Assembly (NCBI GenBank): GCA_030704615.1
Contig: CM060732.1
Coordinates: 58,139,053-58,203,052 of the forward strand
DNA: 64,000 nt
Origin: Takakia lepidozioides
Lineage: Eukaryota; Streptophyta; Takakiopsida; Takakiales; Takakiaceae
Reading direction: 5' to 3'
Under the pieces are notes generated by a model. That model ran no database searches. It was given only the letters and a program-made list of their open reading frames with translations, and had not been told where the DNA came from. The position numbers and the translations under genes are program-made. Of this stretch, positions 1 to 12,900 are shown piece by piece; position 1 is the first letter of the stretch, and the number at the start of each line of letters is the position of its first letter.

Positions 1-440
1 GTCGAAACCTTCTATACGAAATCCCATCACCCAACAATCCCACATCCAATTCATGCTAGTTGGTACATAGTTTCGCCGTGCTAAATTATCCTTCAGTGTG
101 ATTTCTTCTCAGCTATTTGGTATAGAGTTTCCTTGTGAGAAATTAGCTATGGGCGAGGACCTGCAATTTGAGGTGAAGTCTCATCCTACTCTCGCCTGTT
201 ATGGAGAAAAAGCCACGCCTATAGGGTAAGATGTTCATCAGGTATAGGGGCTACTTGTTCTTTATGTGTTAGTTTTGCATAATGTTTAGTTTCGCCAAAG
301 TTCGTTTCACGGTGGAAATTTCGTGGAAATTTTGTGGAAATTTATGAAATGTGCCTTTGTGCTCACGTGAGCATGCTCACGCCGGCATGAACATTACCCA
401 ACCTCGCTTGGGTGATTGCTGCCCTCTCTCTCTTAGCCTT
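1..440. other. Upstream non-coding DNA, nothing recognised
   Basis: No coding frame or RNA gene is convincing here. Positions 361-382 hold a run of CTCACGTGAGC/GCTCACGCC motifs resembling the GTGAGCG-rich ends of the large DNA transposon at 29762-46097. This could be a small related terminus or chance. Confidence 0.3.
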
Positions 441-962
441 CAGACCGTCCATTGGGCCCTCAATGGCATGTGTGTTGAGCAGTAGGCTCTGTAAATTCAC
501 TGGACGTTAAAGAAAATTTATCTTTTTCTCCCGTACCTTACCTGGTGGTATCCCCCTTAATATGCTTCACGTCTGGTTTTTGTAACGAGTTATTTTTTCC
601 CGTCCTTTATTTTATTTTTATTTTATTTTTTGTTTTTGAAAATATGATTTGAGTAGTGTCACTGGCGCCTCGCCGACCCTTTTTATAATTTAATAAAAAT
701 AAAAATAAAAAAACTAATAGAGAGGGTTAACATAGACTTACTATAGAGGTAACTAAGATAAGTGTTCATTGTATCTAGTGACCATTTTGGTCTTGCACGG
801 CCCAACAACTGCTAAACTCTGAACCTTAAACCCTGAACCCGTCTCTCTCTCTCTCTCTCTCTCTCTCCTAGGAGTAGAGTAGCATGAGGCAAATTGCAGC
901 TGGCTGCGGATTTCTGGTATAGGGTGGTGATTCTTGGGGAGCATACTCCATAGTGGGATCTG
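440..962 (+). promoter_or_regulatory. Probable URB1 promoter and 5' leader
   Basis: The segment precedes the first URB1 ATG. It contains TGGGCC at 453-458 and GGCCCA at 799-804, both matching the site II core (TGGGCY) of plant ribosome-biogenesis promoters, and a telo-box-like AAACCCTGAACCC at about 828-840. A pyrimidine tract follows at 842-867. The motifs are seen directly. Their role is inferred from the known pairing of telo-box and site II elements in front of plant ribosomal and nucleolar genes. The telo-box differs from the canonical AAACCCTAA. Confidence 0.4.
842..867. repeat. (CT)n microsatellite
   Basis: About 13 uninterrupted CT units about 95 bp before the first URB1 ATG, in the presumed 5' leader. 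GAGA/CT tracts are common in plant core promoters and leaders. Confidence 0.9.
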
Positions 963-3900
963 ATGGCTGCAGATCAGTACGATGAGGGTGGCAGGGACGA
1001 GGGCGAAATTGCCTTTGGAACTGATGAGGAGGTGGAGCTTCAAGATGATTGTATCCTTGATGCAGAAGACGGCGAGGTGGAGATGAAGAATTGGAGGGAG
1101 TCTTTACAAGATGAAGCTGAAGGTATTTATGAATTGCATTTAAGTTGGATAGTAATTGGAAGGAATGACTCTGAATACTGAAAGCGATTCTTCTGTTGCG
1201 GCAGAGCAAGAGGACGTTGCGGTGGAGGAAGGAATGGACGGATTCATAGCCAGTGAGCAGGTGGACGATGAGACACGCAGACTGGCAGCAGGGTTAGCTT
1301 CGAAAGACAGCGTTCAATTGATGCAAGCACTTCGAGAGATGACCAAGGTTTTGACAGGTTCCGGGGGGGGGGAAGGTTCTGCCCCAGTATGTGCTGGCGT
1401 CACCATGGTGTGCAGAACTAGTATCGGTGTGGGAGGCAGGGGCAGTGGCTTCCACAGCAGTCCCTTTGATGCTTTTGCTCTCTGAAATTTTCCGGCATCA
1501 GGTGGGAAGAGGACGTGGGACGGCACTAGGAGAAAAAGGGAAACCTCTGTTGGATGCGTCAGCATACAAGAAGCGCAAGGCCATGGTAGTTGTCCAGGTG
1601 AGATCGGATGAACTGCGCATGGATGCTCTTCTTTCAAGCGCCATCGCAGCCACCGATTTCTCATTAAGAGTGTAGGTGGCTAGAAGTAAATATTGATACT
1701 TTATAAATGCAAATCTCAAAGAGCTTATGGCACGAGAAAGCATGAAACAAAATAGAGAGAGGGCCGCCCCACAGGCAGCTCAACAACAACTATTGCTCAA
1801 TTGTTTGTCCTAAGGGTCAACCTCTCGGGCACATATGCAGCTAAGCATTTCTGATCCTCGTAATGGAAGACGTCTGTGAGAGATTGGGTATCTTGGAATA
1901 GACAATAGAATCTCCAACGGATCTCATAGTAGAGAGGACAGTGAAAGAAGAAATGTTCTTCACTTTTCATTTCCCTGTTGTTTCCAGCGCAAGTGAGGCA
2001 CATGCACTTGCACATGCGGTCCCCACGTTGCAGGCTGTCCCGCCTACTAGTCTCTATCCGCAGAGTAATGAAGTTAGGCAGAAAGCTTTCCTGAACCTGT
2101 TTCCAGTCTGTAGGCCATCATGGATGACCTCAAGGGTTTACCCATCTCGGCACTAGACTGAATTTAAACTCAGGGCGGGGTTTCTCATTAGTCGATAGAA
2201 TTAATTGAATTTTTGATTATTTTTCCTTTTCTTTCTCTTTTCGCAACGAATTCACCAGGGAATTTATTTGAATAATATCGAGATACCAAAATTTTGAACA
2301 GCAAACAGATGCAGAGAGGAAAGGGGGATTGCAAATGCCCGTTGTGTGGGCAACCTGAAGACAATATTCACTTTCTGATTCATTGTCCTAGGTACTTTCA
2401 CCAGAGAGATGCCCTCTTCAATTCCATCAAGGGATTTGATCCTGTACCTGGTTACCAACTTTGAAAATCTCGAGGCTGAGCCAAAAGCCCAGGCCCTTTG
2501 GGGCCTAGTTATTGGGCAAATCACACACAGCAGATTGATGCTTGTGTAAGGGAATTTCTAGAGGATCAATTGTCTGCCATACTACTGGCGTCAGCCCCTG
2601 ACAAAGGTAGTTTCTGTTCCTTCCGCTCAAATTGGGCGCGGGGTCAATGGCCACAAGGCAACGGCAAACAACGTCTAATGAGTACATTCTATCTGCAGAG
2701 TGTGGTTAGCCATTGGGCCTCAAGATTCTATCATCACGGATGAGCAATAATGTCTCCCAATAGAACTGCAGTTTTGTCTTAACTGGCTGGTTTCCATTTT
2801 CGCCTGATGTGAGGTTCCATAAGTTCATGTCTGATGAACTCTGTTGGAAAGCCACACTGCACTGGTTCATTGAAGAGATGTGCAATAAATGGAGCCAAAG
2901 CTGCTGTTGCATGCTTGATAAATTCACGCCGTAGCCCCCACAGGTCCACTGCACTGCCATTTTGCAATTTCTTGACTGCCTTACTGGCATTGGACGAGGT
3001 GAAGAAGCATATTCATGCCAAATGTGGATGTCTGCGATGGAGATCAGGGTTTTGTGAGGTTTTGTAAGAAGGGACCAAGAGGCACAGGGAGAGGGCTTGA
3101 TCTTTGCAATGAAGGTTTGACTGAAGTTTGATTGTATGCTGGTTTCTTACATCTGATGAGAGACTTGTAGTACTTAAGGGCTAGGTGGGTAGATGCCGGA
3201 GAAGATTGGGTGTCAAGGAGTAATGTCGTCTGGAAAGGAGCTTTATAAAGTCCACATCAGGCAACCACTTCATTGGAATTTCTAGTAGTAAAAGGTAGTA
3301 TCGTTTATATGAATAAGTTACGAGGGTGTGTTTCACAGCAGTTTCTAAAAGTATGTTCCTAAATTGGTGTTGAGGGTTTTAGGGGAGACTGGACAAGCTT
3401 GCGCGGGCTATCACACGGACGAAGATGAAGGAAATTTACTCTCATCTGTCTTCATCCCAGAGAAGTAGGCAAAAGGCTGCACTACTACTCATGTCATGCA
3501 TAGTGTTGCGGGGGAGACTTATAGCTATTGAGGTTGCTACGTCCCTTGATTTCACTCTTAAAGCTTTGAAAAAGCTTGCTGAGCACCCTTGGCGAGCCCC
3601 AGTTCAGAGAGATGGAGCTGAAGGTCGACAAGGGCTCCTAGCTCGGCCGTCTAGGTATGGTCTCTTAAATCTGTCTTCATGTGTTCGGGGTGGAAGGCAC
3701 AACAATTTGCATGTGGATCTGCAGCAGCAAGCACTTTTTTGGGATCCACGGAAGTAGGCGTGGGGCATGATCATTCCTACTGTTCTGGTAATGGATATTA
3801 AGAAGGCAACTTTCAGCTGGTGTTACTTTGCTATGTGGCCTTGGGTCCCTCCACTGTTCCTTATAAGCAATATTTGTTAGTGTTGTCAGTAAAGGCATTC

Positions 3901-6900
3901 CCTTTTCTTGTAGCTAGATCCAGCCACATGAGAGGAGTGTCTAGGAATGTGACAGTTCTGTCTCTATGGATGGGACTATTCCAGCTGGACTTCGACTTAT
4001 AGCTGTTGAGCCTCCCCTGAAGCTTCAGAAATGTCTTAAAGGTTTGTTAACATTTTACTTCTATTAGGTTTTTCTTCATCGAGTTTGCACTGTCATTTCT
4101 GGTTGTTGGTGATCCGGGGTTGCTACGGTGGATACTTTAGAAGCGTCCCCTCTATGCGGGCGTATTGCATGGTTTGGCCAAAGATGACGAAACCACAATC
4201 ATCCATGTGCTTCAAATCATACGGGAGAAGGTGATGGGGAAGGCGGCCCTTGTGCCAGCAGGGCTCCAGAGTGCTGTCTTTGGCGATGTGGCTCTGGAAC
4301 AGCTGGTGCGAATTGCTGGCAATGATCTGTTTGGTGATTCAGCTGACCTAGCTTACCAAATGCTGTTGTCCCTTTGTACAGATCCCTCCCATGGCTTGTG
4401 TCCTGAAAGCACTGTGGCTTGGGGGCTACCTGGGGCAAAATCTGGGGCCTTTGGTGGAGGGCAGGGTCGGTTGCTCCGGTTAATGCTGCGACTGCGGGCA
4501 ACTGAAGTGGGCCGACATAGAGAGCTTTTGTTGGCCATTGCGAAAGCAAGACCAAAGCTGGCTGCTGCGTACTTGGATTCTGTCCCATTTTCGTTGGAGC
4601 CTCGATCTTCTCCTTCGTGGTGAGGACGTTGTTTTGAAGTCAGAGCCAAGTTTTTCTTTTCCCTAGATTGTTACTCTGGCTTACAGATAGAGGAGCCAAT
4701 GCTGATGCTATAGATGCTAAGATAATGATGTATGTTGGTTGAACATACACCACATTGTGCGTGTTTGTCTCAGCAGGGCCATGTAGACATTTTTCTGCAT
4801 ATGACAGGAAGCAAAAACTCTGCCTGTCATTTGCACCACAGAAGCATCCAACCATAACTTTGCACCGTTGCAGACTGGCTTGCGCAATTATTGATGGCGC
4901 CAACATTTCTGCGCAGGTTTTCCGCCATGTCTCTCATTGCTGACTTGATATGTATTGCAAGCACGCCACCTTCATTCTCTTCCATGGCCTTACAGGGTCT
5001 CCCTACCCCCACGCTTGACGGACCTCTGGTTCGAAGCAGTTTGCGGTGTCTACTGCCCCGTGCTCTCCCCAGGGTGGCCCTCAACAGGGGCCTACAGCAT
5101 GCAAATTTGCTGGTCAAGCATGCTTCCTTGCGAGTGTTACTTGAGGCACTGTTGTCGGTAGAGCGGTTTCTTAATGCTGCTATTTATGCAGCAGAGGCTC
5201 TTTCTATGCAGAACCCTGTGGGTGGCTTAGAAGTGGAAGGGATCCGCATGCATGGCTGTGATTTGGACTTGCACAGGGTAAAACAGTGAGAAGTTCTAAA
5301 TCTGTGCAGAGTGGGCAGGACTCTTGGAGAGGGAATCTGACAGGCGAGCAAGGGGGAAACAGCTGCATGGATAAAGTTCATAGTAAAGAAGCGACGGAGT
5401 TGTATAGGCAGGACTGGTTGCAACTGGCTGAGAATATCCAGGATGTAATGCGAGCGTCTTTACCCGACCGAAATACCTTATTGATCATTCACTCGTCTTT
5501 AAGGACAACTCAAGGGGAAGCCAAGACTCTTGTCGATAGTCAGAAAAGAACTGGCAGTGCCAAGGGGTACAGGGCTGGCAAAAGGAGAAGGAAAGTGAAA
5601 GGCAATAGTGGTAGGTATGGGGGTGAATCTGAAGAGGAGGATGATCTGGATAATAGGGAAGAAGGACAGATACTTGCACAAGTGTGGGGAGCAGAAATAG
5701 TTTTAAGTCAGAACAATCAGTGGGGAGGAGACACTGGGTGTTTGCTGCATGCAAAACTTCTTGAAGTGCTTGCTGCATATCAGGTCTGTAACACTCCAAG
5801 CACAGATGGTTACACACATCATGCAGATTTTCTCAGAGGCCTGAAGATCACATCAGACCCTGAAATAGCCAGACATAGATACAGAAGTGTAGAAGCTCTT
5901 CCTAGACATAGAATGAGAGGGAGATGAAATGGACTATGCAGCTTTATACGCTTGATGGTAGTCAGCAGATGATAACCCGCACCTCCCAAGCTTTTCACTA
6001 TAGTTTTTCCTGTGCCTGCTGCCCGACAATTACCCCACAGCACCATACAGCACAAAATGCCACCTTTAGCCACACTGTCTGCTGCCTTCCTGCCATAGCG
6101 AGTCCCAGTTTCTTGGATGTCTGTTGGTTGGCAATTTTCTGATGCTGAATCTTTATGCTGTTTTTGTGTTTGTTGTAGAGGGTGCTGCCGTTGGCTTTTA
6201 CTGACAAAGGCTTCGACCCTTTCAAAATGCTACCACCCAATCCAACTCAACTGTCTTTTGCACAGCAAAAGGCATTCTTGTCTCTGCTGTTAGCGTCCAC
6301 AGGGGCTCCTGACTGTGGCCCCACTTCAGCACTGTCTGCGTTTGGCTATGCAGACATAGCAGGGTCCGGCCCAATATACAAGCATGTGACTCCCCTTCTA
6401 AAGATGATGGTCGGTTCCGAATTTGGGGAAGTGAGAGACCAGGCCTACTTGCTTACATCTCGAATAATGGTCAGCACAGGGGCCTTTGAAAGTAACTTTC
6501 GTGAAGTCATGGTCTGGCTGGATCTCATCCGCTGGTGGGTGGGTGTAACTGATAACAATGACAGCCTTGTGAATGGCACCCTTACGGGTCCCCTAAAATG
6601 GATTGTGGAATTTATTTCTGAGGCAGTAGTGGCTGTGGGGAGGAATCTGTACAAGTACTTGGACCAATTGCACTCCCTTCTTGCTGCGGACACTCTGGAG
6701 GAGGGCTCCTCTGGGCAGGGTGAGTTCATCAGTAGGTGTGATAAGCTCATGGCGCATGTTTATCTTTGCCAATGCAAAATGGAAGGGGTAGAATCATTAG
6801 TCAAGTAGGGGCATCATTCTTTCAGGGGTGGTGAGCATCCCCACGCATGCATGCATCAGGAAATCGTGGTTATGGAATCATACTCCATCAGCCAAATTGC

Positions 6901-9900
6901 TCCTTCTAAGGCACTTGCCATTCAAACTTCAAGGGAGAGGAAAGCTTTCAGCTTTTTTTGTTCTTTCAGTCAATTTTATCCGGGGTTCTTTTTTATTTCC
7001 ATCTGTCGTGGGACAGGCCTGCAGGCTTCTTCTTTGAGATGCAACGTAGTCCGTAAGTTAGCTATTCACATGTGAAATGAAGGCCAATTGCCAATTGCCC
7101 AAACTGTAGGCCATAACGCTGGAATTGAGGTCTGCCACCTCAAGTTGGTCATAGAGATGTGGCTGCTTCCCTTTGTGTTGTGCACATAGATGATATTTTC
7201 AACCTGTGGAGCATTCTCTCCAGAGTTTGGGCCTTTTGTAGTCTGTGTTTTGGAGCACACCCTCCAAGCGCTACACACAGATGCGAAGGGCCTGAAGCTG
7301 TCTCAAAGAGCAGAGATTTCAGTTTATGTTGCGGGTGTACTCAACCTTTTACTGCAGACACTGGTATTTCTACAACTTTGACTGCAAGTACTTGTCCGAT
7401 CTAGCAGTAGATATTAGGCCCACAGGGAGATCATTACAGTGCTTTCCCAATGTACAAAGTAAGGTGTCCGTTCAAAGGTAGCTAGGAATTTGAGGTACCA
7501 GTGCTGTGCCAAAAGGTTGAGGTGGTCGCCTGCTATAGTAAAGTTAGAGAGGATTAAAGTGTTACGGTGGTAAAGACATGTTGATAGATGCATATGGTTC
7601 ATATTTTCTATGTGGGTGGGCGATGACGTGGGTATTTTGCACATGCAGAACTTTGTTTGTTTTCAGGAATTTCGTGCAGTATGTAGAGTTGCTATCCAGT
7701 GTCAAAGACCTTGTTAGAGAGATTTGTTGATCCCACTTTTACCACAGGGTGTTCTATGTAAGGTTCAGTCCTTTCCCACACCTTGCAATTGGTAAGAGCC
7801 CAAGCTGATGCTAACTGGGGAGTGTCAATATGCATGCCGATGCACGAGCTCTGGCAGTCGTCATTGATGCCCTGTTGTCAGCTGATTCAGGTTTGCCCAC
7901 CAGTTTGGCAGACTCTCAGTCATTTCATTGTGAGTGGGGTCCACTTCAGGTTCTCTTATTGCACGCCCACAGCATACTGAAACCCGTCAAAGATTTGTCA
8001 TATTGGGAGATCTGTAAGTCAGATGCCCAAAATTGGGCCTATGCTGGGCACATAGCTGCAGTGCTTGAAGCTTGTGAGAATAGTGAAGGTGGTGCTCTGG
8101 CAGGAGAAAGGTTGGCCTTTACGTCTGCCCTCGTATGTTGCACGCCCCATGAAATTGCGCAGAACTTTTCTAGGGTTACACGGTTGTGCTTAAAGGTTTT
8201 CAAGGGAAACTTTTCATTACTGCACGTTCTTTGTGCAGTTCACTGTGGCCTGCTGTCCATGGTGGCGGATGCAGTGCCAGAGGAGTTTGCTAGGGCAGTA
8301 GAGTTGGCTGCATTGGGCCCCCGAAATGAGCATTTAGCAGGAAAAGGGCTGACAGTAGAGTGTTTACCCGATTCCGTTTTGCTGAAGCAAAGGGAGTCGT
8401 CTCAAAACTCTTTTCCACCATCCCCAGGGGGAGATTCTTTTCCGTTGGCCGCATTTCTGAGAGGTCTTCCATTTTCAGTGGTGTTTCCAGCAGCTGCGCA
8501 CAGCAATGAATGGAAGCTGTTAGCTTCCAAGCCTATGATTGCTGTTCTTGAGGCTGCATGCACTCAAGTGCCGATTTCGCATTGGTCATTCACTGGGCGT
8601 ATCATTCTTACTTGGATTTATAGACTAGCTCCTTTATCTCGTAGGGGTTTGGATGTGAATGGACAGCTGGAAACATGTTTCGCACTTTTGCAGCGGATTG
8701 CATTTCCTCCTGAAGGGTGGCAAGTGGGCAGTGGAGAAGATGTAAGACAAGGCATGGCACTTGAGAAACTTAAGGTGTACAAAGTGATGATAAGCGAGTT
8801 GCTGGCCCATCCCGTCTTCGTTGACTTTTTTATGTGTCAAAGAACACAGGCCGGCTCCTCCTTTGGTCTTGGTGTAGAAGAGAGACATTTGGAAGATAGT
8901 GGAAGAAAGAGGGAAATGAATGCATTTGATGAAGGCACTGATATTGGAACAATGCTGGAGGTGGCTCAAGCAACAGTGCAGCCATTGGATTACCACTTAG
9001 TTACCACTCTAAGAAGAGTCCTACACATCTCTTCGTCTTTGGATGGAGATGTCAAATCCATTGCAGTGGCACAGCAGTTGAACAATCTCAAAGAAACAAC
9101 TGCTACTGCTTGTCAACCTTATATTGCGCGAGCAATCACTGCATTACGAATGGAGCTTCTTGGAAGTACAAATGGACAGGATCCGAGGGGTGACAGTTTA
9201 TTATCTGCCCTCTTCGCTGTCTCAGAGCTAGTCCCTTATGCAGACTCTGAAGTCCTCATTGAGCTTTTGCAGTCTTTGTTTTCAAAAATGGCTGTTCCTC
9301 TCAAGCATGTTTCGCGACAAATCTCTACACCAGTATTTGCTCACCCATCGTTTGGGCTTTATTTTGCAAAACTCTTCTATGAAGGACAGAAGGCAAAAAC
9401 AGGACATTGGACATGGTCAAAGTGGAGTGGCAGTGATCTTGGTGCAGTGGAACAGCAATCATTGGTTGACATCTTCAAAACTGTCATTGAATTAGCATTG
9501 CAACAGCCTTCGGAAGCAGGAGACCTGTGCTTGCTCTCTGCCCTGCTAGCTCCCAACATGGTAGGCAAGTATTCACAGCTTGTCGGTATCACTCCTGTTG
9601 AAGTTCTCAGATATTGTGTGGTGAAACCTAGCCAAGTAACAGTAGAAATAGCAATGCTTCTAGTGCAGGCAAGTTCAGTTCACATGGCTGAGTTTGGCAA
9701 TTTGATCGTGGCTGGAACTAAAGATAGGGTGGCTGATGGTGTGAGTGGCTCGCATGTGGAATTGGCTGTTAAGTTATCAAGTGATAATCACCTGAGACAC
9801 AAGATGAATGAGGCTCCTTTTTCAGATGAGGTTCTATTGCTTCTAATACCTGCTGCCGAAGTTTACTTGTCCAAAACTCCGTTAAGACTCACCAATCATG

Positions 9901-12900
9901 TGGCAAGACATGTGACACTTGTTTACTTGGGTCTACTGTCAAAGCACTTCAAGCATTGGAACACGTTCATAGACACTTATAGTGGAATTGGATCGACTGA
10001 CTCAACCAAACTGGAGTTCTTGAGACTGTCAGATTGCGGCATCAGCAATGACCTTTGGGGTGATTTCTTGCGTTCAGCAAGTGGGAGAATCGTGAAACTA
10101 TTGCACCATTGTCTCTCGTGGCATGCTATCAGTCTAAAGAAGCAGCACAAGCTTATTCACCATCTGCTGCCCAAAGACGGCACGGCCCTTGCCTCGCTAG
10201 ATGCACATTTCCATCATGTTTCTGAAGATGACCTGCGCTTGCAAATTTTTAAGCTGTTTAGTAAGGTTGCCATAATTAAGCAACTCTTGGTGAGCTGCCA
10301 TTCTCCTCAGTTGGATGATAAGCTAGTAGAGGTGCAAACAGAAGGATCCAAGGGGACAAGTGAGTTTCCTGGAATGGAGATGAAAGCGGGGAAGAAACAG
10401 TCAGGGGCCAACATGAATTTTGCTGCTAGTCTGGTTGCTACTTTGGGAGTGCTCTTCAAACAAACCCAAGGGACCCAATTGCATAGCAAGCATCCGACTC
10501 CTGGTTATATCTCAACGATTCACAGTAATTACTGGAGTCCAAATGCTATAAAGTTTCTGGAAGAGTATCTGCTGGCTTGTTTGACTGACATAGCGAAAGT
10601 GCTTGAAGTTCATGACCTTGATTCCCAAGCTATTCCTCTACTCCGAATGTTTGCAATGACAGCCCTAAAATACAGGTTTGGGGATGCATCAACAATGCTG
10701 GCACTGCAAGCCCTCTCTGTGGGTCTTTCTCATGGTGCCCATGGGCTGGCATCCATTGCTGCTGTGAGTGAGGTTGCTACAAGTGTGCTAGACCTAGTGA
10801 TGGCTCACTCACAGTTCGTGCCTTCTATACTTTCTTCTGGATCAGTTCAAAGACTTCACAATCTTGGGGGCCATGCTGGGAAGGATACCATATTGACGTC
10901 ACTTTCCTCTCTTCTCTTGTTGGTTGGGTCTCCTCTTGTCACTCATCTGGATGGAGCCAATGGACAATTATCTCCAAAAAAGGATATGGAAGATGAGGTT
11001 GTTACCAAGTCAGTGGAAGAGGCTGAAGATGATGAACAGGATCGAATTGAGCAGAGGTGGTTTGAGCTTGTAAAGCTCGTGCGGTTGCTCTTTTGGCTAA
11101 AGATGCGCCCGGGTAGCATAGCAATGACAGCAGAAGAGAGAGCAACATTGGAAGAGCTTATCTCCTTGCTATTGGCAGCATATGGTGCCACAATGAACAA
11201 GGTGGATCTTGAAATTTTTGAGCTGATGCATGAACTGGAGGCATACAGTGGGGCAGGTAGTGTTCTTTGTACTCAACCAACATGGGATGAAGATAGGATG
11301 TTGTTGCTGTGAGTTGGTGTAACAATAATTAGCATTCAGCAGTGCTTTCGTGATTCTAACATGCTTCTGCAGATGGAAGGGGCATCTTCTCACCAGCTAG
11401 TCATTTGTAGCTTTAAGCCTTGAGCAATGACATAGTTCAGGTCATGGGAGCAAGTGAAGCTGTCAATTTCTCAAGGATATTAAGTTGCAAGAATCTGGCA
11501 GTAATAGCTCTTTTGGTCTGTGGCGTTGACTGAACTTCTTGCTCTAATGAAGAATACCTGTGCAGGATGTGTTGGTTTGGCGGGCAGGGATTATCTGTGG
11601 GGGGAGGCTGCACTTAAGAGGAGGAGAGCAAGAGCCGAAGAAATCAAGCTGACAAGTGATGAGGATATGGTGGCAGATGAGATGAAGGCAGAGGCTCGAA
11701 GGCGAACATTTAGGGAGGACATAGCAATAGACCCACAGAGGTTTGGGTTGTCTGTGTTGTACTTTCCGGCAAATAGACAGCCATGGGAAAGACTTGAAGA
11801 GGTTGACAGGCCATTAATGAAGGTAAGCTTGGTTTGTAGTCAAAATGATTGTTTTCAGAGTGAACTTACATGGGATGCGAGAGACCAGAAGCATTTCAGG
11901 GGTGAGCCTTTTGGCTGCAGCAGCAGTGTAGTACAGGGCTATTTTTTAGAGTCTTGCAGCGCAGTAATGGAGCTTCATACTGGTGGCTGTAGGGTGGGAA
12001 GTTTTGGGTTATGCCACAGCTCATGAATGCTCAACTGTTAGGAGTCGACAATGGAGCTCTGGTCCTTGAGCACCAAACTTATATACTCGCATACTTCATA
12101 CTTTCTCTTTACACAATGTTGAATATCTCAATTCCTCATCAAGGAACTCATCTTCATTCATACTTCAACTAGAGGGAAAGACCCTTGGACCCGTGACATA
12201 AAGTCTAGACTGTAATAGGACCTTCATGAAAGGGTTTCCAGCACCAAGGTGCATTGCAGGTTTGTGACTATTTGGTCATCCGTTCTCCTTCCCTTATCTT
12301 CTGTCCTTGCCTCTATGGAATCCGTGGTTTCTATTTTTGCTCTTCTAGGGACAGCTACCCTTGACTGAATTTTTCCATTACAAAGATGTTGTGTGGCATG
12401 TTTACATGGGGCTCTCCACATGATTGTCGTGGCTAGGTTGTTGGGAACCCCATTTTTCTGTTCTGTTTTTTCTATTCCTTGGCAGCACTCCCTTGAATGT
12501 TGAAAAGTTTCGTTCTTCGTTCTTTTTTTTCGAGTAGATCTCTTTGGTTTCTGTGGTTCTATAGTCTTTTTGGGCACTTTGGCCCTGTCCCGGTTGTGAT
12601 AAATCTGTTGCTCTCCCTCCTCCAGTATAACACTTTGTCATCTCTCTACAGGGTTTTCATCAAAAAACTGGTGATGCTGATGAGCAAGGTTTGATGGCAG
12701 CTGCCTATGACCCAGCCTACATCCTGCCATTTGCACTGCATGGACTCTCAATAGGGTGCATTGATGCTGATGCATTTGTGCACCAAGGGTTGCTTGCTGT
12801 AGCCCTGGCTTCCATCAGCTCTGCCAACGAAGTCATGCGGAAGTTGGGCTACGAAATTTTGGCCAAGTTCCTGACTGTCTTGGAGGTAAGCATATCGATA

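Noticed and set aside
361-382. Possible end of another copy of the large DNA transposon
   Set aside because: Only a short GCTCACG/CACGTGAG word match; no duplication or transposase nearby.
12224-12694. Overlapping short frames on both strands between URB1 exons
   Set aside because: They lie in an intron whose flanking exons splice in phase (11822 to 12652).
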